From Sphingomonadales bacterium (GTDB lineage: Bacteria > Pseudomonadota > Alphaproteobacteria > Sphingomonadales > Sphingomonadaceae): a DNA stretch of 32,920 nt. The notes beneath the pieces were generated by a model. The model worked only from the letters and a program-made list of their open reading frames with translations. It was not told the DNA's origin and ran no database searches. Positions 15,662 through 23,782 of the stretch are shown here, piece after piece (the stretch's first letter is position 1; each line of letters opens with the position of its first letter). The position numbers and the translations under genes are program-made. The DNA lies in contig JAGWMZ010000040.1 of assembly GCA_028871475.1 (NCBI GenBank), positions 1-32,920 on the forward strand, given 5' to 3'.

Positions 15662-16282
15662 ATGAAGCGGGGCGCCATGACCAACACTCGCACCCTGCTT
15701 CGCGCCATGACCGTCGCCCTTGCGCTTTGCACGCTATCAGCCTGCGGCAAGGGCGGTGCGGGCGCCGATGAACGGCCGCCGCTGGCCGATGCCGCAGTGG
15801 GCGGCCCCTTCACGCTGATCGACAAGAACGGCAAGACCGTGCACTGGTCCGATTTCGACGGGCGCTATCGCATCGTCTATTTCGGCTACACCTTCTGCCC
15901 CGATGCCTGCCCCACCGACATGAATGTGATCGGTCAGGCGCTGGCCAAGCTCGACAAGAAACACCCCGAGCTGACCGCGCGCATCGTGCCGCTCTTCATC
16001 ACCGTCGACCCGGCGCGCGATACGCCGCAAGTGGTGGGCCAGTTTGCCGCCGCCTTTTCACCCCGCGTCATCGGGCTGACCGGCACCAAAGATGAAATCG
16101 ACAAGGCGGCCAAGGAATTTGCCGTCTATTATGAGAAAGGCGCTTCCACGCCCGGCGGCTATCTCATCAACCACAGCCGCACGGTCTATCTGATGGGCAC
16201 CAAGGGTGAACCCATCGCCATCCTGCCGGCCGACCAGGGGCCGGATGCCGTCGCGGCCGAGATCCTCAAATGGGTGAAGTGA
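15662..16282 (+). CDS. SCO1/SenC family copper chaperone (lipoprotein)
   Basis: Delivers copper to, or reduces, the CuA site of cytochrome c oxidase in the periplasm. The 206-residue protein has a signal sequence ending in LSAC (lipidated C28), then a thioredoxin fold (about 45-200) with the copper motif CPDAC (C79 and C83) followed by PTDM, and the third copper ligand H171 in LINHSRTVYL. VPLFITVDPARDTP is the usual family segment. ATG 15662 is given; ATG 15677 is an alternative that still keeps a full signal peptide. Its last 13 bases overlap the next gene, so translation is coupled to the YcgN-like gene. Confidence 0.93.
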   Translation: MKRGAMTNTRTLLRAMTVALALCTLSACGKGGAGADERPPLADAAVGGPFTLIDKNGKTVHWSDFDGRYRIVYFGYTFCPDACPTDMNVIGQALAKLDKKHPELTARIVPLFITVDPARDTPQVVGQFAAAFSPRVIGLTGTKDEIDKAAKEFAVYYEKGASTPGGYLINHSRTVYLMGTKGEPIAILPADQGPDAVAAEILKWVK

Positions 16283-16764
16283 AGCCCTTCTGGGAAAAGC
16301 CTCTCTCCACGCTGAAACGGGAGGAATGGGAAGCCCTGTGCGATGGCTGCGGCCAGTGCTGCCTCCACAAGGTCGAGGATGAGGACACCGGCGACATTTA
16401 CCACACCAATGTCGCCTGCAAGCTGCTCGACCTGCGCATCGCGCGTTGCAGCGATTACAAGGACCGCCGCCGTCAGGTGCCCGATTGCGTGCGCCTGACC
16501 CCGCATCTGGCCCATACGCTGCCCTGGCTGCCCGATAGCTGCGCCTATCGCCTGCGCGCCGAGGATCTGCCCCTGCCCGAATGGCACTATCTGGTCTGCG
16601 GCGACCGCGAGGCCGTGCATCGCGCCGGTGTCTCGGTGGTGGGCAAGGCGATCAGCGAGGATATTGCCGGGCCGCTCGAGCACCACATCATCTGGCCGGG
16701 CGAACCGATGGAATTCGAGGTGGTGCCAAGCGACGAGGATCGGGACGATGAGTGTCCTGCCTGA
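16270..16764 (+). CDS. YcgN/UPF0260-like cysteine-cluster protein
   Basis: A 164-residue cytoplasmic protein of the YcgN family. The conserved N-terminal part FWEKPLSTLKREEWEALCDGCGQCC contains C24, C27, C30 and C31, with further cysteines at VACKLLD, ARCSDYKDR, DCVRL, DSCAYR and LVCGD. Such spacing suggests a bound iron-sulfur cluster or zinc site, as for CxxCxxCC proteins; the biochemical role of the family is unknown. ATG 16270 lies inside the SCO gene. Its own 3' end overlaps the next gene by 17 bases, so SCO, YcgN-like and YgjP-like genes are read as one coupled unit. Confidence 0.88.
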   Translation: MGEVKPFWEKPLSTLKREEWEALCDGCGQCCLHKVEDEDTGDIYHTNVACKLLDLRIARCSDYKDRRRQVPDCVRLTPHLAHTLPWLPDSCAYRLRAEDLPLPEWHYLVCGDREAVHRAGVSVVGKAISEDIAGPLEHHIIWPGEPMEFEVVPSDEDRDDECPA

Positions 16765-17494
16765 TTTCCTGAAACGGCCCTTTGCCAAGGGTAGCGCCAG
16801 CGTGCCGCGACTCGACATCGACGGGCGGTCGATCCCCATCGTCATCCGCCGACTGGGGCAGGCGCGCCGCATGACGATGCGCCTGGCCCCCGATGGCGGC
16901 GAGATCCGCATCTCCATGCCGCAATGGGGCCGCACCGCCGAGGCGCTGGCCTTTGCCGGTTCGCGCAAGGACTGGCTGGCGGCGCAACTGGCCCGCCTTG
17001 CGGCGCCTGAACCGCTGGCCCATGGCGCCACATTGCCCTTTCGCGGCCAGAACCTGCAACTCGACCATAGCGCAGGCGCGGCGCGGCGGCCTGTTGTGGC
17101 AGGCGGGCATCTGTGCGTCGGCGGCCCCGCGACCGAGTTGGAGGGACGCCTGCGCCGCTGGCTGCAGGCCGAGGCCAAGGCGCTTTTCGCCCCCGATCTC
17201 GCCTTTTACTGCGCCCGCGCCAAAGTGCCCGTACCCACACTCGCGCTCACCAATGCGCGGTCGCGCTGGGGCAGTTGCTCGGGCAAGGGGATCATCCGCC
17301 TCAACTGGCGACTCGTGATGGCGCCCGATGCCGTGCGGCGCAGTGTGGTGGCGCATGAGGTCGCCCATCTGCTCCATTTCGACCATTCGCCGCGCTTCCA
17401 TGCCTGTCTCGAAGCCCTGTTCGAGGGCGATCTGGCCGCCGCCAACCGCTGGCTCAAAGCCCATGGCCGGGGGCTTTACGCCATTCTGGGCTGA
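16748..17494 (+). CDS. YgjP/DUF45-type zinc metallopeptidase
   Basis: A 248-residue protein of the M48-like YgjP (DUF45, SprT-like) group. The zinc site is plain: HEVAHLLHFDHS, with H203, E204 and H207 and a third His further on in PRFHACLE. The preceding SRWGSCSGKGIIRLNWRL is the strongest signature of the family. The N-terminal half (QARRMTMRLAPDGGEIRISMP) is a beta-rich region also typical of it. No signal peptide is seen, so it is cytoplasmic. ATG 16748 lies inside the YcgN-like gene. The proteolytic target is unknown. Upstream in-frame starts read through the previous gene and are rejected. Confidence 0.88.
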   Translation: MSVLPDFLKRPFAKGSASVPRLDIDGRSIPIVIRRLGQARRMTMRLAPDGGEIRISMPQWGRTAEALAFAGSRKDWLAAQLARLAAPEPLAHGATLPFRGQNLQLDHSAGAARRPVVAGGHLCVGGPATELEGRLRRWLQAEAKALFAPDLAFYCARAKVPVPTLALTNARSRWGSCSGKGIIRLNWRLVMAPDAVRRSVVAHEVAHLLHFDHSPRFHACLEALFEGDLAAANRWLKAHGRGLYAILG

Positions 17495-17580
17495 GGATTC
17501 ACGCCGGAACGCGTAAAATGGAGGGTTTGCTGCGCCTTTGCCCACTGGCGCCGGGCGGCAATGCGCATTATCTGCTGCCC

Positions 17581-18033
17581 ATGCTGTTTTCGCGCAAGAC
17601 CTCGATCTGGAAGGATGTCAGCCCCAAAGGCGCCGTCACCGACTTTGCCGCCGTGTTTCGGGATGCCGGGCCGCGCCGCTGGCCCATCGCGCTGGCCGCG
17701 GCGGCCTGCACCATGATCACCTTCTCGCTGCTGACGCGTGAGGAGCACCGCGTGCCCCAACGCCTGCCCACCATAACCTACATCACCAGTTGGCACGCCG
17801 GCCGTACCGATGCCGAGATCGAGGCGAGCAACATTGCCAACCAGAAGCTGAAGGAAAAGGAAGAGGCCGAAGCCGCGCGAGACGCGCAGGAAACGCGCGA
17901 TATCTACAAGGCGATCGGTCGCGCCTCGGGCATGGATGTGGACGCCATCGAGGCCAAGGCCAAGGCCGATGATGCCGCCGCGGCCGCCGCGAAAAAGGCT
18001 GCCGCCGCATCCGTCATCCAAACCGCCAAGTGA
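17581..18033 (+). CDS. Unrecognised one-helix membrane protein with coiled coil
   Basis: I do not recognise a named family. The 150-residue protein has a soluble start (LFSRKTSIWKDVSPKGAVTDF), a membrane helix at about 37-50 (WPIALAAAACTMITFSLL), then a periplasmic or cytoplasmic tail with a charged, Glu/Lys/Ala-rich coiled coil (about 78-118) and a poly-Ala end. ATG 17581 is preferred because the sequence before it does not look like protein; ATG 17518 would add 21 residues. Its position between the YgjP-like and ribD genes, with ribD starting 4 bases after the stop, suggests co-transcription rather than a shared function. Confidence 0.7.
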   Translation: MLFSRKTSIWKDVSPKGAVTDFAAVFRDAGPRRWPIALAAAACTMITFSLLTREEHRVPQRLPTITYITSWHAGRTDAEIEASNIANQKLKEKEEAEAARDAQETRDIYKAIGRASGMDVDAIEAKAKADDAAAAAAKKAAAASVIQTAK

Positions 18034-18037
18034 TCGC

Positions 18038-19024
18038 TTGAGCCGCGAGCAGGACCAGCGCTGGCTGGCGGCGACCGCGCGGCTGGCCATGCGCGCGCGG
18101 CCGATGTGCGCCCCCAACCCCGGCGTCGGCGCCATCATCGTGGGCAGAAATGGCCGCGTCATCGCGCGCGGCTGGACCCAACCCGGCGGACGCCCCCATG
18201 CCGAGGCCATGGCACTGGCGGCAGCAGCCGAGGCAGCGCGCGGCGCCACCATGTATGTCTCGCTGGAACCTTGCGCCCATGTCTCGCCGCGCGGGCCGGC
18301 CTGCGCCGATCTGGTGGCGGCCTCCGGTCTGGCGCGGGTGGTGGTGGGCGGCGCCGATCCTGACCCACGCACCGCCGGCGAGGGAATCGCACGCATCCGC
18401 GCGGCGGGAATCGCGGCAGAACTGATCCCCTGCCGCACGGCCGAGGCCAGCCTCGAAGGCTATCTGATGCAGCGCCGCCATGGCCGCCCGCATGTCACGC
18501 TCAAGCTCGCCACCTCGCTGGATGGCTGCATCGCACTGGCCAGTGGCGAGAGCCAGTGGATCACCGGACCGCAGGCGCGCGCCCATACCCACGCCATGCG
18601 CGCCCGCGCCGATGCCATTCTGGTGGGCGGGGGCACATACCGCACCGATTCGCCCCGGCTCGATGTGCGCCTGCCCGGGCTGGAGAGCCGCAGCCCGCAG
18701 CGCTGGGTGCTGACGCGCGGCGCTGTGGGGGACGACTGGCACGCCCTGCCCCGGCCCGAAGCCATCACCCAGATGAGCCATGTGCAAAATCTCTTTGTCG
18801 AGGGCGGCGCGGGTGCTGCCGCCGCCTTCCTGCGCGCCGGGCTGGTCGACCGCCTCCTGCTCTATCGCGCGCCCATCATCATCGGCGGCGGCCTGCCCTC
18901 CATCGGCGACATCGGACTGGAAAGCCTTGCCGATGCCCATGGCCGCTGGCAGTTTTCATCGCGATGCGCGCTCGGCAACGACACGCTCGACATTTACGAG
19001 GCTAACCCATGTTCACCGGCATAG
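18038..19024 (+). CDS. ribD: RibD, bifunctional riboflavin deaminase/reductase
   Basis: Carries out the deamination and ribose-reduction steps of riboflavin synthesis in the cytoplasm. The 328-residue protein has an N-terminal cytidine-deaminase-like zinc domain: PHAEAMAL (H54 and E56) and EPCAHVSPRGPACAD (C79 and C89). The C-terminal dihydrofolate-reductase-like domain starts near 145: HVTLKLATSLDGCIALASGESQWITG, then the NADPH region DAILVGGGTYRTD. No ATG fits the family N-terminus; the TTG at 18038 gives SREQDQRWLAATARLA, the expected first helix. It lies 4 bases behind the preceding gene. Its 3' end overlaps ribE by 16 bases. Confidence 0.93.
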   Translation: MSREQDQRWLAATARLAMRARPMCAPNPGVGAIIVGRNGRVIARGWTQPGGRPHAEAMALAAAAEAARGATMYVSLEPCAHVSPRGPACADLVAASGLARVVVGGADPDPRTAGEGIARIRAAGIAAELIPCRTAEASLEGYLMQRRHGRPHVTLKLATSLDGCIALASGESQWITGPQARAHTHAMRARADAILVGGGTYRTDSPRLDVRLPGLESRSPQRWVLTRGAVGDDWHALPRPEAITQMSHVQNLFVEGGAGAAAAFLRAGLVDRLLLYRAPIIIGGGLPSIGDIGLESLADAHGRWQFSSRCALGNDTLDIYEANPCSPA

Positions 19025-19626
19025 TCACCGCCATCGGCACCATCCGCGAGGCCCATCAGACAGGCGACCTCTCCGCCACCATCACCTGCCCCTATGATCC
19101 GGCGGGCATCGCCATCGGCGCCTCCATCGCCTGTTCCGGCGTATGCCTGACGGTGGTGGACAAGGGCGGAGCGGAAGGCGACGCATGGTTCTCGGTCAAC
19201 ATCTCGGGCGAAACGCTGGCGCGCACCGTGCCTGCCCGCTGGGCGGTGGGCACCAGGCTGAACCTGGAAACCGCGCTGAAGCTGGGCGATGAGCTGGGCG
19301 GCCATATCGTCACTGGCCATGTCGATGGCGTGGGCGAGGTGGTGGCGATCACCCCCGTCGGCGATTCGTTGCGCTTCGACATTGCCGCCCCCAAGGATCT
19401 GGCGCCTTATATCGCGGCTAAGGGTTCGATCACCATCGATGGCGTGTCGCTGACGGTGAATGAGGTGGCTGACCAACCCGATGGCACCTGCCATTTCGCG
19501 CTGAACATCATTCCGCACACGGCGGCGGTGACGACCATCGGCAGGCTGTCTGCGGGCGATAAGGTCAATCTGGAGATCGACGTTCTGGCCCGGTATCTGA
19601 TGCGGATGCAGGCTTTGAAGGGGTAA
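19009..19626 (+). CDS. ribE: Riboflavin synthase alpha chain
   Basis: Joins two molecules of dimethylribityllumazine to form riboflavin. The 205-residue protein consists of two lumazine-binding repeats. The first opens with MFTGIVTAIGTI and contains SIACSGVCLTVVD; the second begins at about 98 with GHIVTGHVDGVGEV and contains ITIDGVSLTVNEV. Pairing of the two barrels on one chain is the normal family state. The start is inside the ribD end, so the two genes are translationally coupled. The usual follow-on genes ribA/ribB and ribH are not here. No FMN riboswitch is seen within the window in front of ribD. Confidence 0.96.
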   Translation: MFTGIVTAIGTIREAHQTGDLSATITCPYDPAGIAIGASIACSGVCLTVVDKGGAEGDAWFSVNISGETLARTVPARWAVGTRLNLETALKLGDELGGHIVTGHVDGVGEVVAITPVGDSLRFDIAAPKDLAPYIAAKGSITIDGVSLTVNEVADQPDGTCHFALNIIPHTAAVTTIGRLSAGDKVNLEIDVLARYLMRMQALKG

Positions 19627-19646
19627 GGTTTTAAAGGAAGGAAGGT

Positions 19647-19840
19647 GCGAGGGGGTTACCCCCTCGCGCTCCCATGTCGTCTACCGACACGGAGGGAGCG
19701 CTGGCACCAACAGTAGCGCAACCGTCCCACCGCCGGAGGCAATCACTCCCTGCGGGGCGGAGAGGTTGGACTGCCCACCGTGCGCCCCCACACTATCGCC
19801 GGAAGACGTAAAGGGGGTGCAGGGGGTGATGACCCCCTGC
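19647..19840. repeat. Cluster of three strong hairpins between ribE and the aminotransferase gene
   Basis: Hairpin one: GCGAGGGGG (19647-19655) with CCCCCTCGC (19659-19667). Hairpin two: GCGCTCCC (19666-19673) with GGGAGCGC (19694-19701), containing an inner pair TGTCG (19675-19679) and CGACA (19685-19689). Hairpin three: GCAGGGGGT (19819-19827) with ACCCCCTGC (19832-19840). The genes on either side converge, so the outer hairpins may end both transcripts, although none has a clear T-run. The similar G5/C5 stems look like a repeated extragenic palindrome. Confidence 0.6.
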
Positions 19841-19855
19841 TTATTCACTTCATTC

Positions 19856-21037
19856 TTACTTCGTCACATCCGCCACAGCAGCGATGAACTTGTCGATGTT
19901 CCCCATCGTCAGGCCCGCCACGTTGATACGGCCCGAACCGGCCATATACACCGCGTGCTTCTCGCGCATGGCCAGAACCTGCTCACCGGTCAGCGGGACG
20001 ATCGAGAATAGGCCGTTCTGCGTGCCGAAGGGGGTGAAATCCACCGAGCCCTGCATACCGGCAGCACCCAGCCTGGCGCGCACTTCGTTCATGCGCGCGC
20101 GCATCACGTCCAGTTCGTTCAGCCACGAGGCGGTCAGCGCTGCGTCTTCAAGGATCAGGCGAACGACCGCGCCGCCGTGGTCAGGCGGCATCGACCAGCA
20201 GGCGCGGGCAAGGGCATGGCCGTTCGACAGGATCGCGCCAACCTGATCGGCCTGCGCGGCCAGCACATAGAGCGCACCAACGCGGTCGCGGTAGTAGCCG
20301 AAGTTCTTGTCGCAGCTGTAGGCGATCAGCGCCTCGGGCACTTCGGCAAGGACGCGGCGCACGCCATAGGCGTCCTCTTCCATGCCTTGCCCCAGGCCCT
20401 GATAGGCCAGATCGAGGATGGGGAGGATGCCCTTGGCCTTCACCAAAGCGGCGATCTCGTCCCACTGGGCGTTGGTGTAGTCGATGCCGCTGGGGTTGTG
20501 GCAGCAGCCGTGGAGCATGATGGCATCGCCATCCTGGGCAGCCTCGATGGCGAAGCGCAGCGCGTCCATATCGACCGTGCCCGCCTTGGTGGCATGGGTG
20601 AAGCCCTTGATCTCGACGCCGACGTCGGCGGCGATCTGCGCGTGGTTGGGCCAGCTGGGCGTGCCCATCCAGATGCGCTTGATGCCGGCCTTCCTGGCCA
20701 GCGCCACGGCAAGGCGCACCGCGCCCGTGCCGCCCGGGGCCTGCATGCCATCGATGCGGCCGCCCATGGTGGGGTCTTGCTTGCCGAAGACATAGGGCAT
20801 CAGCGCATGGACGAAGCCCATGTCACCCTCGGGCCCCAGATAGGCCTTCGAGGTCTGGGTTTCGAGCAGCCTGGCCTCAGCCGCTTTCACCGCCGCAAAC
20901 ACGGGAGTCGCGCCCGTATCCGTGCGATAGACGCCGACGCCGAGGTCAATCTTGTCCTCACGCGGGTCTTCATTGTGGAGCTTGATAAGCGCCAGGAGCG
21001 CATCGGCGGGCTGCTGCTGCAAGGATGTCAAGGTCAT
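19856..21037 (-). CDS. Aromatic amino acid aminotransferase (class I, AspC/TyrB type)
   Basis: PLP enzyme moving amino groups between aromatic or acidic amino acids and 2-oxo acids. The 393-residue protein has the class I sequence marks of the AspC/TyrB subgroup: KIDLGVGVYRTDTGATPVF near the N-terminus, the YLGPEGDMGF loop, GGTGAVRLA (102-110), the HGCCHNPSGID segment and the PLP lysine K244 in SCDKNFGYYRDR. SCDKNF in place of the more common S-x-SKNFGLY is slightly unusual, but the lysine is kept. ATG 21037 has an AAGGG site. Aspartate and aromatic specificity cannot be separated from sequence alone. A hairpin lies directly downstream. Confidence 0.9.
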   Translation of the reverse strand: MTLTSLQQQPADALLALIKLHNEDPREDKIDLGVGVYRTDTGATPVFAAVKAAEARLLETQTSKAYLGPEGDMGFVHALMPYVFGKQDPTMGGRIDGMQAPGGTGAVRLAVALARKAGIKRIWMGTPSWPNHAQIAADVGVEIKGFTHATKAGTVDMDALRFAIEAAQDGDAIMLHGCCHNPSGIDYTNAQWDEIAALVKAKGILPILDLAYQGLGQGMEEDAYGVRRVLAEVPEALIAYSCDKNFGYYRDRVGALYVLAAQADQVGAILSNGHALARACWSMPPDHGGAVVRLILEDAALTASWLNELDVMRARMNEVRARLGAAGMQGSVDFTPFGTQNGLFSIVPLTGEQVLAMREKHAVYMAGSGRINVAGLTMGNIDKFIAAVADVTK

Positions 21038-21145
21038 GGGCGCGCCCTTAGCCCCCCCAGCCCCGACGGGCAAGCATGTTTGATGGCGCGCGCGCAAGGA
21101 TAGGTCAGAACGATCCCTGTCGCGCGCAATCTTCTTTCCGATCAA

Positions 21146-21970
21146 TCAGAAAGGCAACCAGGTCTGCTTCTTGGTGAAGTTCATGTAGCCACCATTGATG
21201 CCCAACCGCAGGCCCACACCCAGACGCACCGGAATCAACACAACATCGCCGCGCCGCATATAGGAAATGTTGAAGCCGCCGACCAGATAGGCCTGCCCTT
21301 CGCCAGCGGCATAGCGGTGAAACAGGTCATCGGTGTTGTAGAGGTTATAGACCAGCACGAAGGTCTTGCTGGCATTGGCGCCGGCATCAAAACCGATCGA
21401 GGGCCCGGTCCAGTAGACAGGGCGCTCTCCCTCGATCTTGTGATAGAGCGTGCCCGACCCATAGCGCAGGCCCACGACAAAGGCACCGCCCGCCTCGCGG
21501 CCGACGATATAGCCGTTGGGCTCGCCCTGCTTGTGCAGAATATCCTTGATCGCCTCGGCCAGCCCCTTGGCACCGGTGCCAAAAACCCCAGTGGCCGCGC
21601 CGATCAGGTCGTTTTCATGATAGGTGCCGCCCTTGTCCGGATTGGCCGGCGGCATGCCGTCCTTCCACTGGCCCGGCTGCTGTGTCTGCGACGCGGGCAC
21701 GGACGTTGTGGGCGCCGTCTGGGGAGCATAGCCACTGCCATAAGGGCTTTGCGCGGGCGTCGGCACGCCTGCGGAGGGAGCCTGCGAACTGACGGGCGGC
21801 AGGGGTGCCTGACTGGTGCTCTGCTCAGGCTTCACCAGATCCGAATCGATACCCTGCTGGCCATCCTGCGCGGCGGTCTGCGCGCCGACCGGTCCGGCCA
21901 CTGCCACACACAGGGCCAGCGCCCCACTGACCAGGGCAGCCTTGTGCCACATTGTCCCCATCATCTTCAT
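21146..21970 (-). CDS. DUF1134 / EipA-like cell-envelope protein
   Basis: A 274-residue exported protein. The signal peptide (about 1-30, ending VAGPVGAQ) is followed by a Pro/Gln/Ser-rich, probably disordered stretch (35-105) and a compact C-terminal domain (about 115-274). This domain contains GAKGLAEAIKDILHKQGEPNGYIVG, GLRYGSGTLYHK and TGPSIGFDAGANASKTF, then GVGLRLGINGGYMNFTKKQTW, which fit the DUF1134 family. In Brucella the family member EipA is needed for envelope integrity; here I infer a similar periplasmic role. It lies 109 bases upstream of the aminotransferase on the same strand. ATG 21964 is an alternative start. Confidence 0.85.
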   Translation of the reverse strand: MKMMGTMWHKAALVSGALALCVAVAGPVGAQTAAQDGQQGIDSDLVKPEQSTSQAPLPPVSSQAPSAGVPTPAQSPYGSGYAPQTAPTTSVPASQTQQPGQWKDGMPPANPDKGGTYHENDLIGAATGVFGTGAKGLAEAIKDILHKQGEPNGYIVGREAGGAFVVGLRYGSGTLYHKIEGERPVYWTGPSIGFDAGANASKTFVLVYNLYNTDDLFHRYAAGEGQAYLVGGFNISYMRRGDVVLIPVRLGVGLRLGINGGYMNFTKKQTWLPF

Positions 21971-22259
21971 CCCGATCGCACCCGTTCATGTTTCGCGCCC
22001 TCTCATGCCCCGCGGCAGGAATGCGGGCAAGAGCGCGGCCCTGTCTTCCACGAGAAGCCAAGGCTTCGCGCGCGGCAATCCCCCCGACGACCAGCTGACT
22101 CGCTCCTGCGACGGGGCGAAAGCATCGGGTTTGCCGGGGATCTGATGCCACCCCGTTCATGAACACAAGCGCAACGGCCAAACGGATGACAAAAAATCGC
22201 ACCCCCCCCTTGCCGGGCCAAAAGGGCGCCGCTATAGCCCGCGCTCGCCGCTGCGATCC

Positions 22260-22351
22260 GGAGACGTGGGTGAGTGGCTGAAACCAACGGTTTGCTAAAC
22301 CGTCGTGCCCTAACTGGGGCACCCCGGGTTCGAATCCCGGCGTCTCCGCCA
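22260..22351 (+). tRNA. tRNA-Ser (anticodon GCT)
   Basis: Acceptor stem GGAGACG (22260-22266) pairs with CGTCTCC (22341-22347), followed by discriminator G and an encoded CCA (22349-22351). The anticodon arm ACGGT-TTGCTAA-ACCGT has GCT at 22294-22296, reading AGC/AGT serine codons. A long variable arm with GTGCCC/GGGCAC marks it as a class II tRNA. The T arm GGGTTCGAATCCC is standard. The adjacent integrase gene indicates that its 3' end is the attachment site of the island that follows. Confidence 0.97.
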
Positions 22352-22445
22352 AGATCGTTGATTTAGGCCATTTTTCCATCAGCCTCTTTCCTCGCTCTTG
22401 GCGCCACCCGGCGTAAAACCGTTGGCGCTGTGCCGACTTTTGTGC

Positions 22446-23522
22446 CTACCCCATCTTGGACTTGAGTTGTTGATCGGGCGTCAGGTAGGCCAGATAGATC
22501 TCCGTGGTCTTGACGCTGGTGTGCCCCATAATCCCCTGAAGTGCGTAGATTGAGCCGCCATTTTGCAGGTATCTGACCGCGAAAAGGTGCCGCAAATCGT
22601 GGAATCTGAAGCGTACGAAGCTGTGCCGGGACTGTGCCGACTTATGTGCCGACCCCTGTGCCGGTTTTTGTCCCGGGGCCTTCGACAACCGCCGGGCCGT
22701 CGCACCAAATTGAGAGGACACCCAGTCCATCGTTTGCCCATCCGATCTGTGAAAAACGATGAGCGAATGAGGCGACTTTGGCTGCCGCTTGAGCACCGCT
22801 GCCGCCTTGGGTGTCAAAGGCACCGCCCGCAGCTTGCTCCCCTTGGTTTTGTGGATCGTGGCGATGCCGCGACTGAGGTCGATGCAATTCCAATCGAGTT
22901 GCACGATCTCATCCTGACGCATGCCGGTCTCGATCGCGAAAGCACATATGTCGGCAACCTTCGGGGGGAGTTCCTCGAGCATGGCGTCAATGGATGCATC
23001 AGTCGGCAGCATGATCGGATCGCGCCGCTCCGGCATCCGCTTGCGATTGATCATGAGGGCTGGATTATCCTCAATCCAACCTTCGTCCTGAGCCACAGTT
23101 AGCACCGCAGAAACAGCCGTGAGGTCACGCCGCAGAGTCGCATTGCTCAGACCCAGGGCACGCCTCCCCTTCAACATGTCGCGAAGCCTTGCCACGTCGA
23201 TCTGGTGGATGGCCTTTCCGTCCAGCCAGGATCGGCATTGGTTCAAGCTGACAAGATAACGCTTCAGCGCTTTTTCGGAGAGTGAAGCATGCGCCTGCTC
23301 GTGCCAGGCGATCACCGCCTCCTCCCAGAGTTTGGGCGGTGTGATTCCATGACGTATCTCGTCCTCGATCTGGGCACGGATACGTTCTAGGGCTTGGACA
23401 GCCTTCGCTTCTGCCCGCCGCGCTGGTTCAACACGGACATATAGAGATTTGCGGTACTCGCGTCCGGCGACCTGGAAGCGGCCCCAGTAGACGCCATTAC
23501 GAACGAAGATGTTTTTCGGCAT
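22446..23522 (-). CDS. Tyrosine recombinase, island integrase
   Basis: Site-specific integrase that would insert and excise the island at the tRNA-Ser gene. The 358-residue protein has an N-terminal core-binding part (about 60-165) and a catalytic domain with R202 (ETGMRQDEIV), a lysine near 226-228 (HKTKGSK), H308 and R311 (FHDLRH), H334 (MGHTS) and the nucleophile Y343 in TTEIYLAYL. All key residues are present, so it should be active. Its 3' end faces the tRNA 94 bases away. ATG 23522 is chosen; the open frame runs up to 23555. The start lies inside the small HTH gene upstream. Confidence 0.93.
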   Translation of the reverse strand: MPKNIFVRNGVYWGRFQVAGREYRKSLYVRVEPARRAEAKAVQALERIRAQIEDEIRHGITPPKLWEEAVIAWHEQAHASLSEKALKRYLVSLNQCRSWLDGKAIHQIDVARLRDMLKGRRALGLSNATLRRDLTAVSAVLTVAQDEGWIEDNPALMINRKRMPERRDPIMLPTDASIDAMLEELPPKVADICAFAIETGMRQDEIVQLDWNCIDLSRGIATIHKTKGSKLRAVPLTPKAAAVLKRQPKSPHSLIVFHRSDGQTMDWVSSQFGATARRLSKAPGQKPAQGSAHKSAQSRHSFVRFRFHDLRHLFAVRYLQNGGSIYALQGIMGHTSVKTTEIYLAYLTPDQQLKSKMG

Positions 23523-23731
23523 GGCAGTGATTTTTCCGGTGTTTGCCTCGCCCATTGCCGCAGTTGGGCAATATCGAATGTCCAGCGGCCTGCCGGCTTG
23601 GCAGCGCCAGGAATGGCACCCTGGGCGGCGAGATGTTGGAGCGTCCGCATCTTCAGCCCGGAAATTTGAACGGCCTGGCTGATAGAGACACGCTCGATTC
23701 CAAGCGGTTCGTTGTAGTCGGCACCTCGCAT
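23387..23731 (-). CDS. Small HTH (excisionase/MerR-like) protein
   Basis: A 114-residue product whose first 65 residues form a winged-helix excisionase-like domain: RVSISQAVQISGLKMRTLQHLAAQGAIPGAAKP, then GRWTFDIAQLRQWAR. Such proteins bend att-site DNA and steer the integrase toward excision, or act as regulators. The last 44 residues are read in a second frame over the integrase start and look like an off-frame shadow. This is either a natural 136-base overlap or the original stop has been lost. It is placed between the second HTH gene and the integrase on the same strand. Confidence 0.6.
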   Translation of the reverse strand: MRGADYNEPLGIERVSISQAVQISGLKMRTLQHLAAQGAIPGAAKPAGRWTFDIAQLRQWARQTPEKSLPCRKTSSFVMASTGAASRSPDASTANLYMSVLNQRGGQKRRLSKP

Positions 23732-23782
23732 TGAGGTCCTCCTCCTGGTCTCGAAACGGATGAGATCGATGCTGGCGAAATT

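Noticed and set aside
20177..21103. Plus-strand open frame opposite the aminotransferase
   Set aside because: Antisense shadow; the PLP lysine motif and class I signatures lie on the minus strand.
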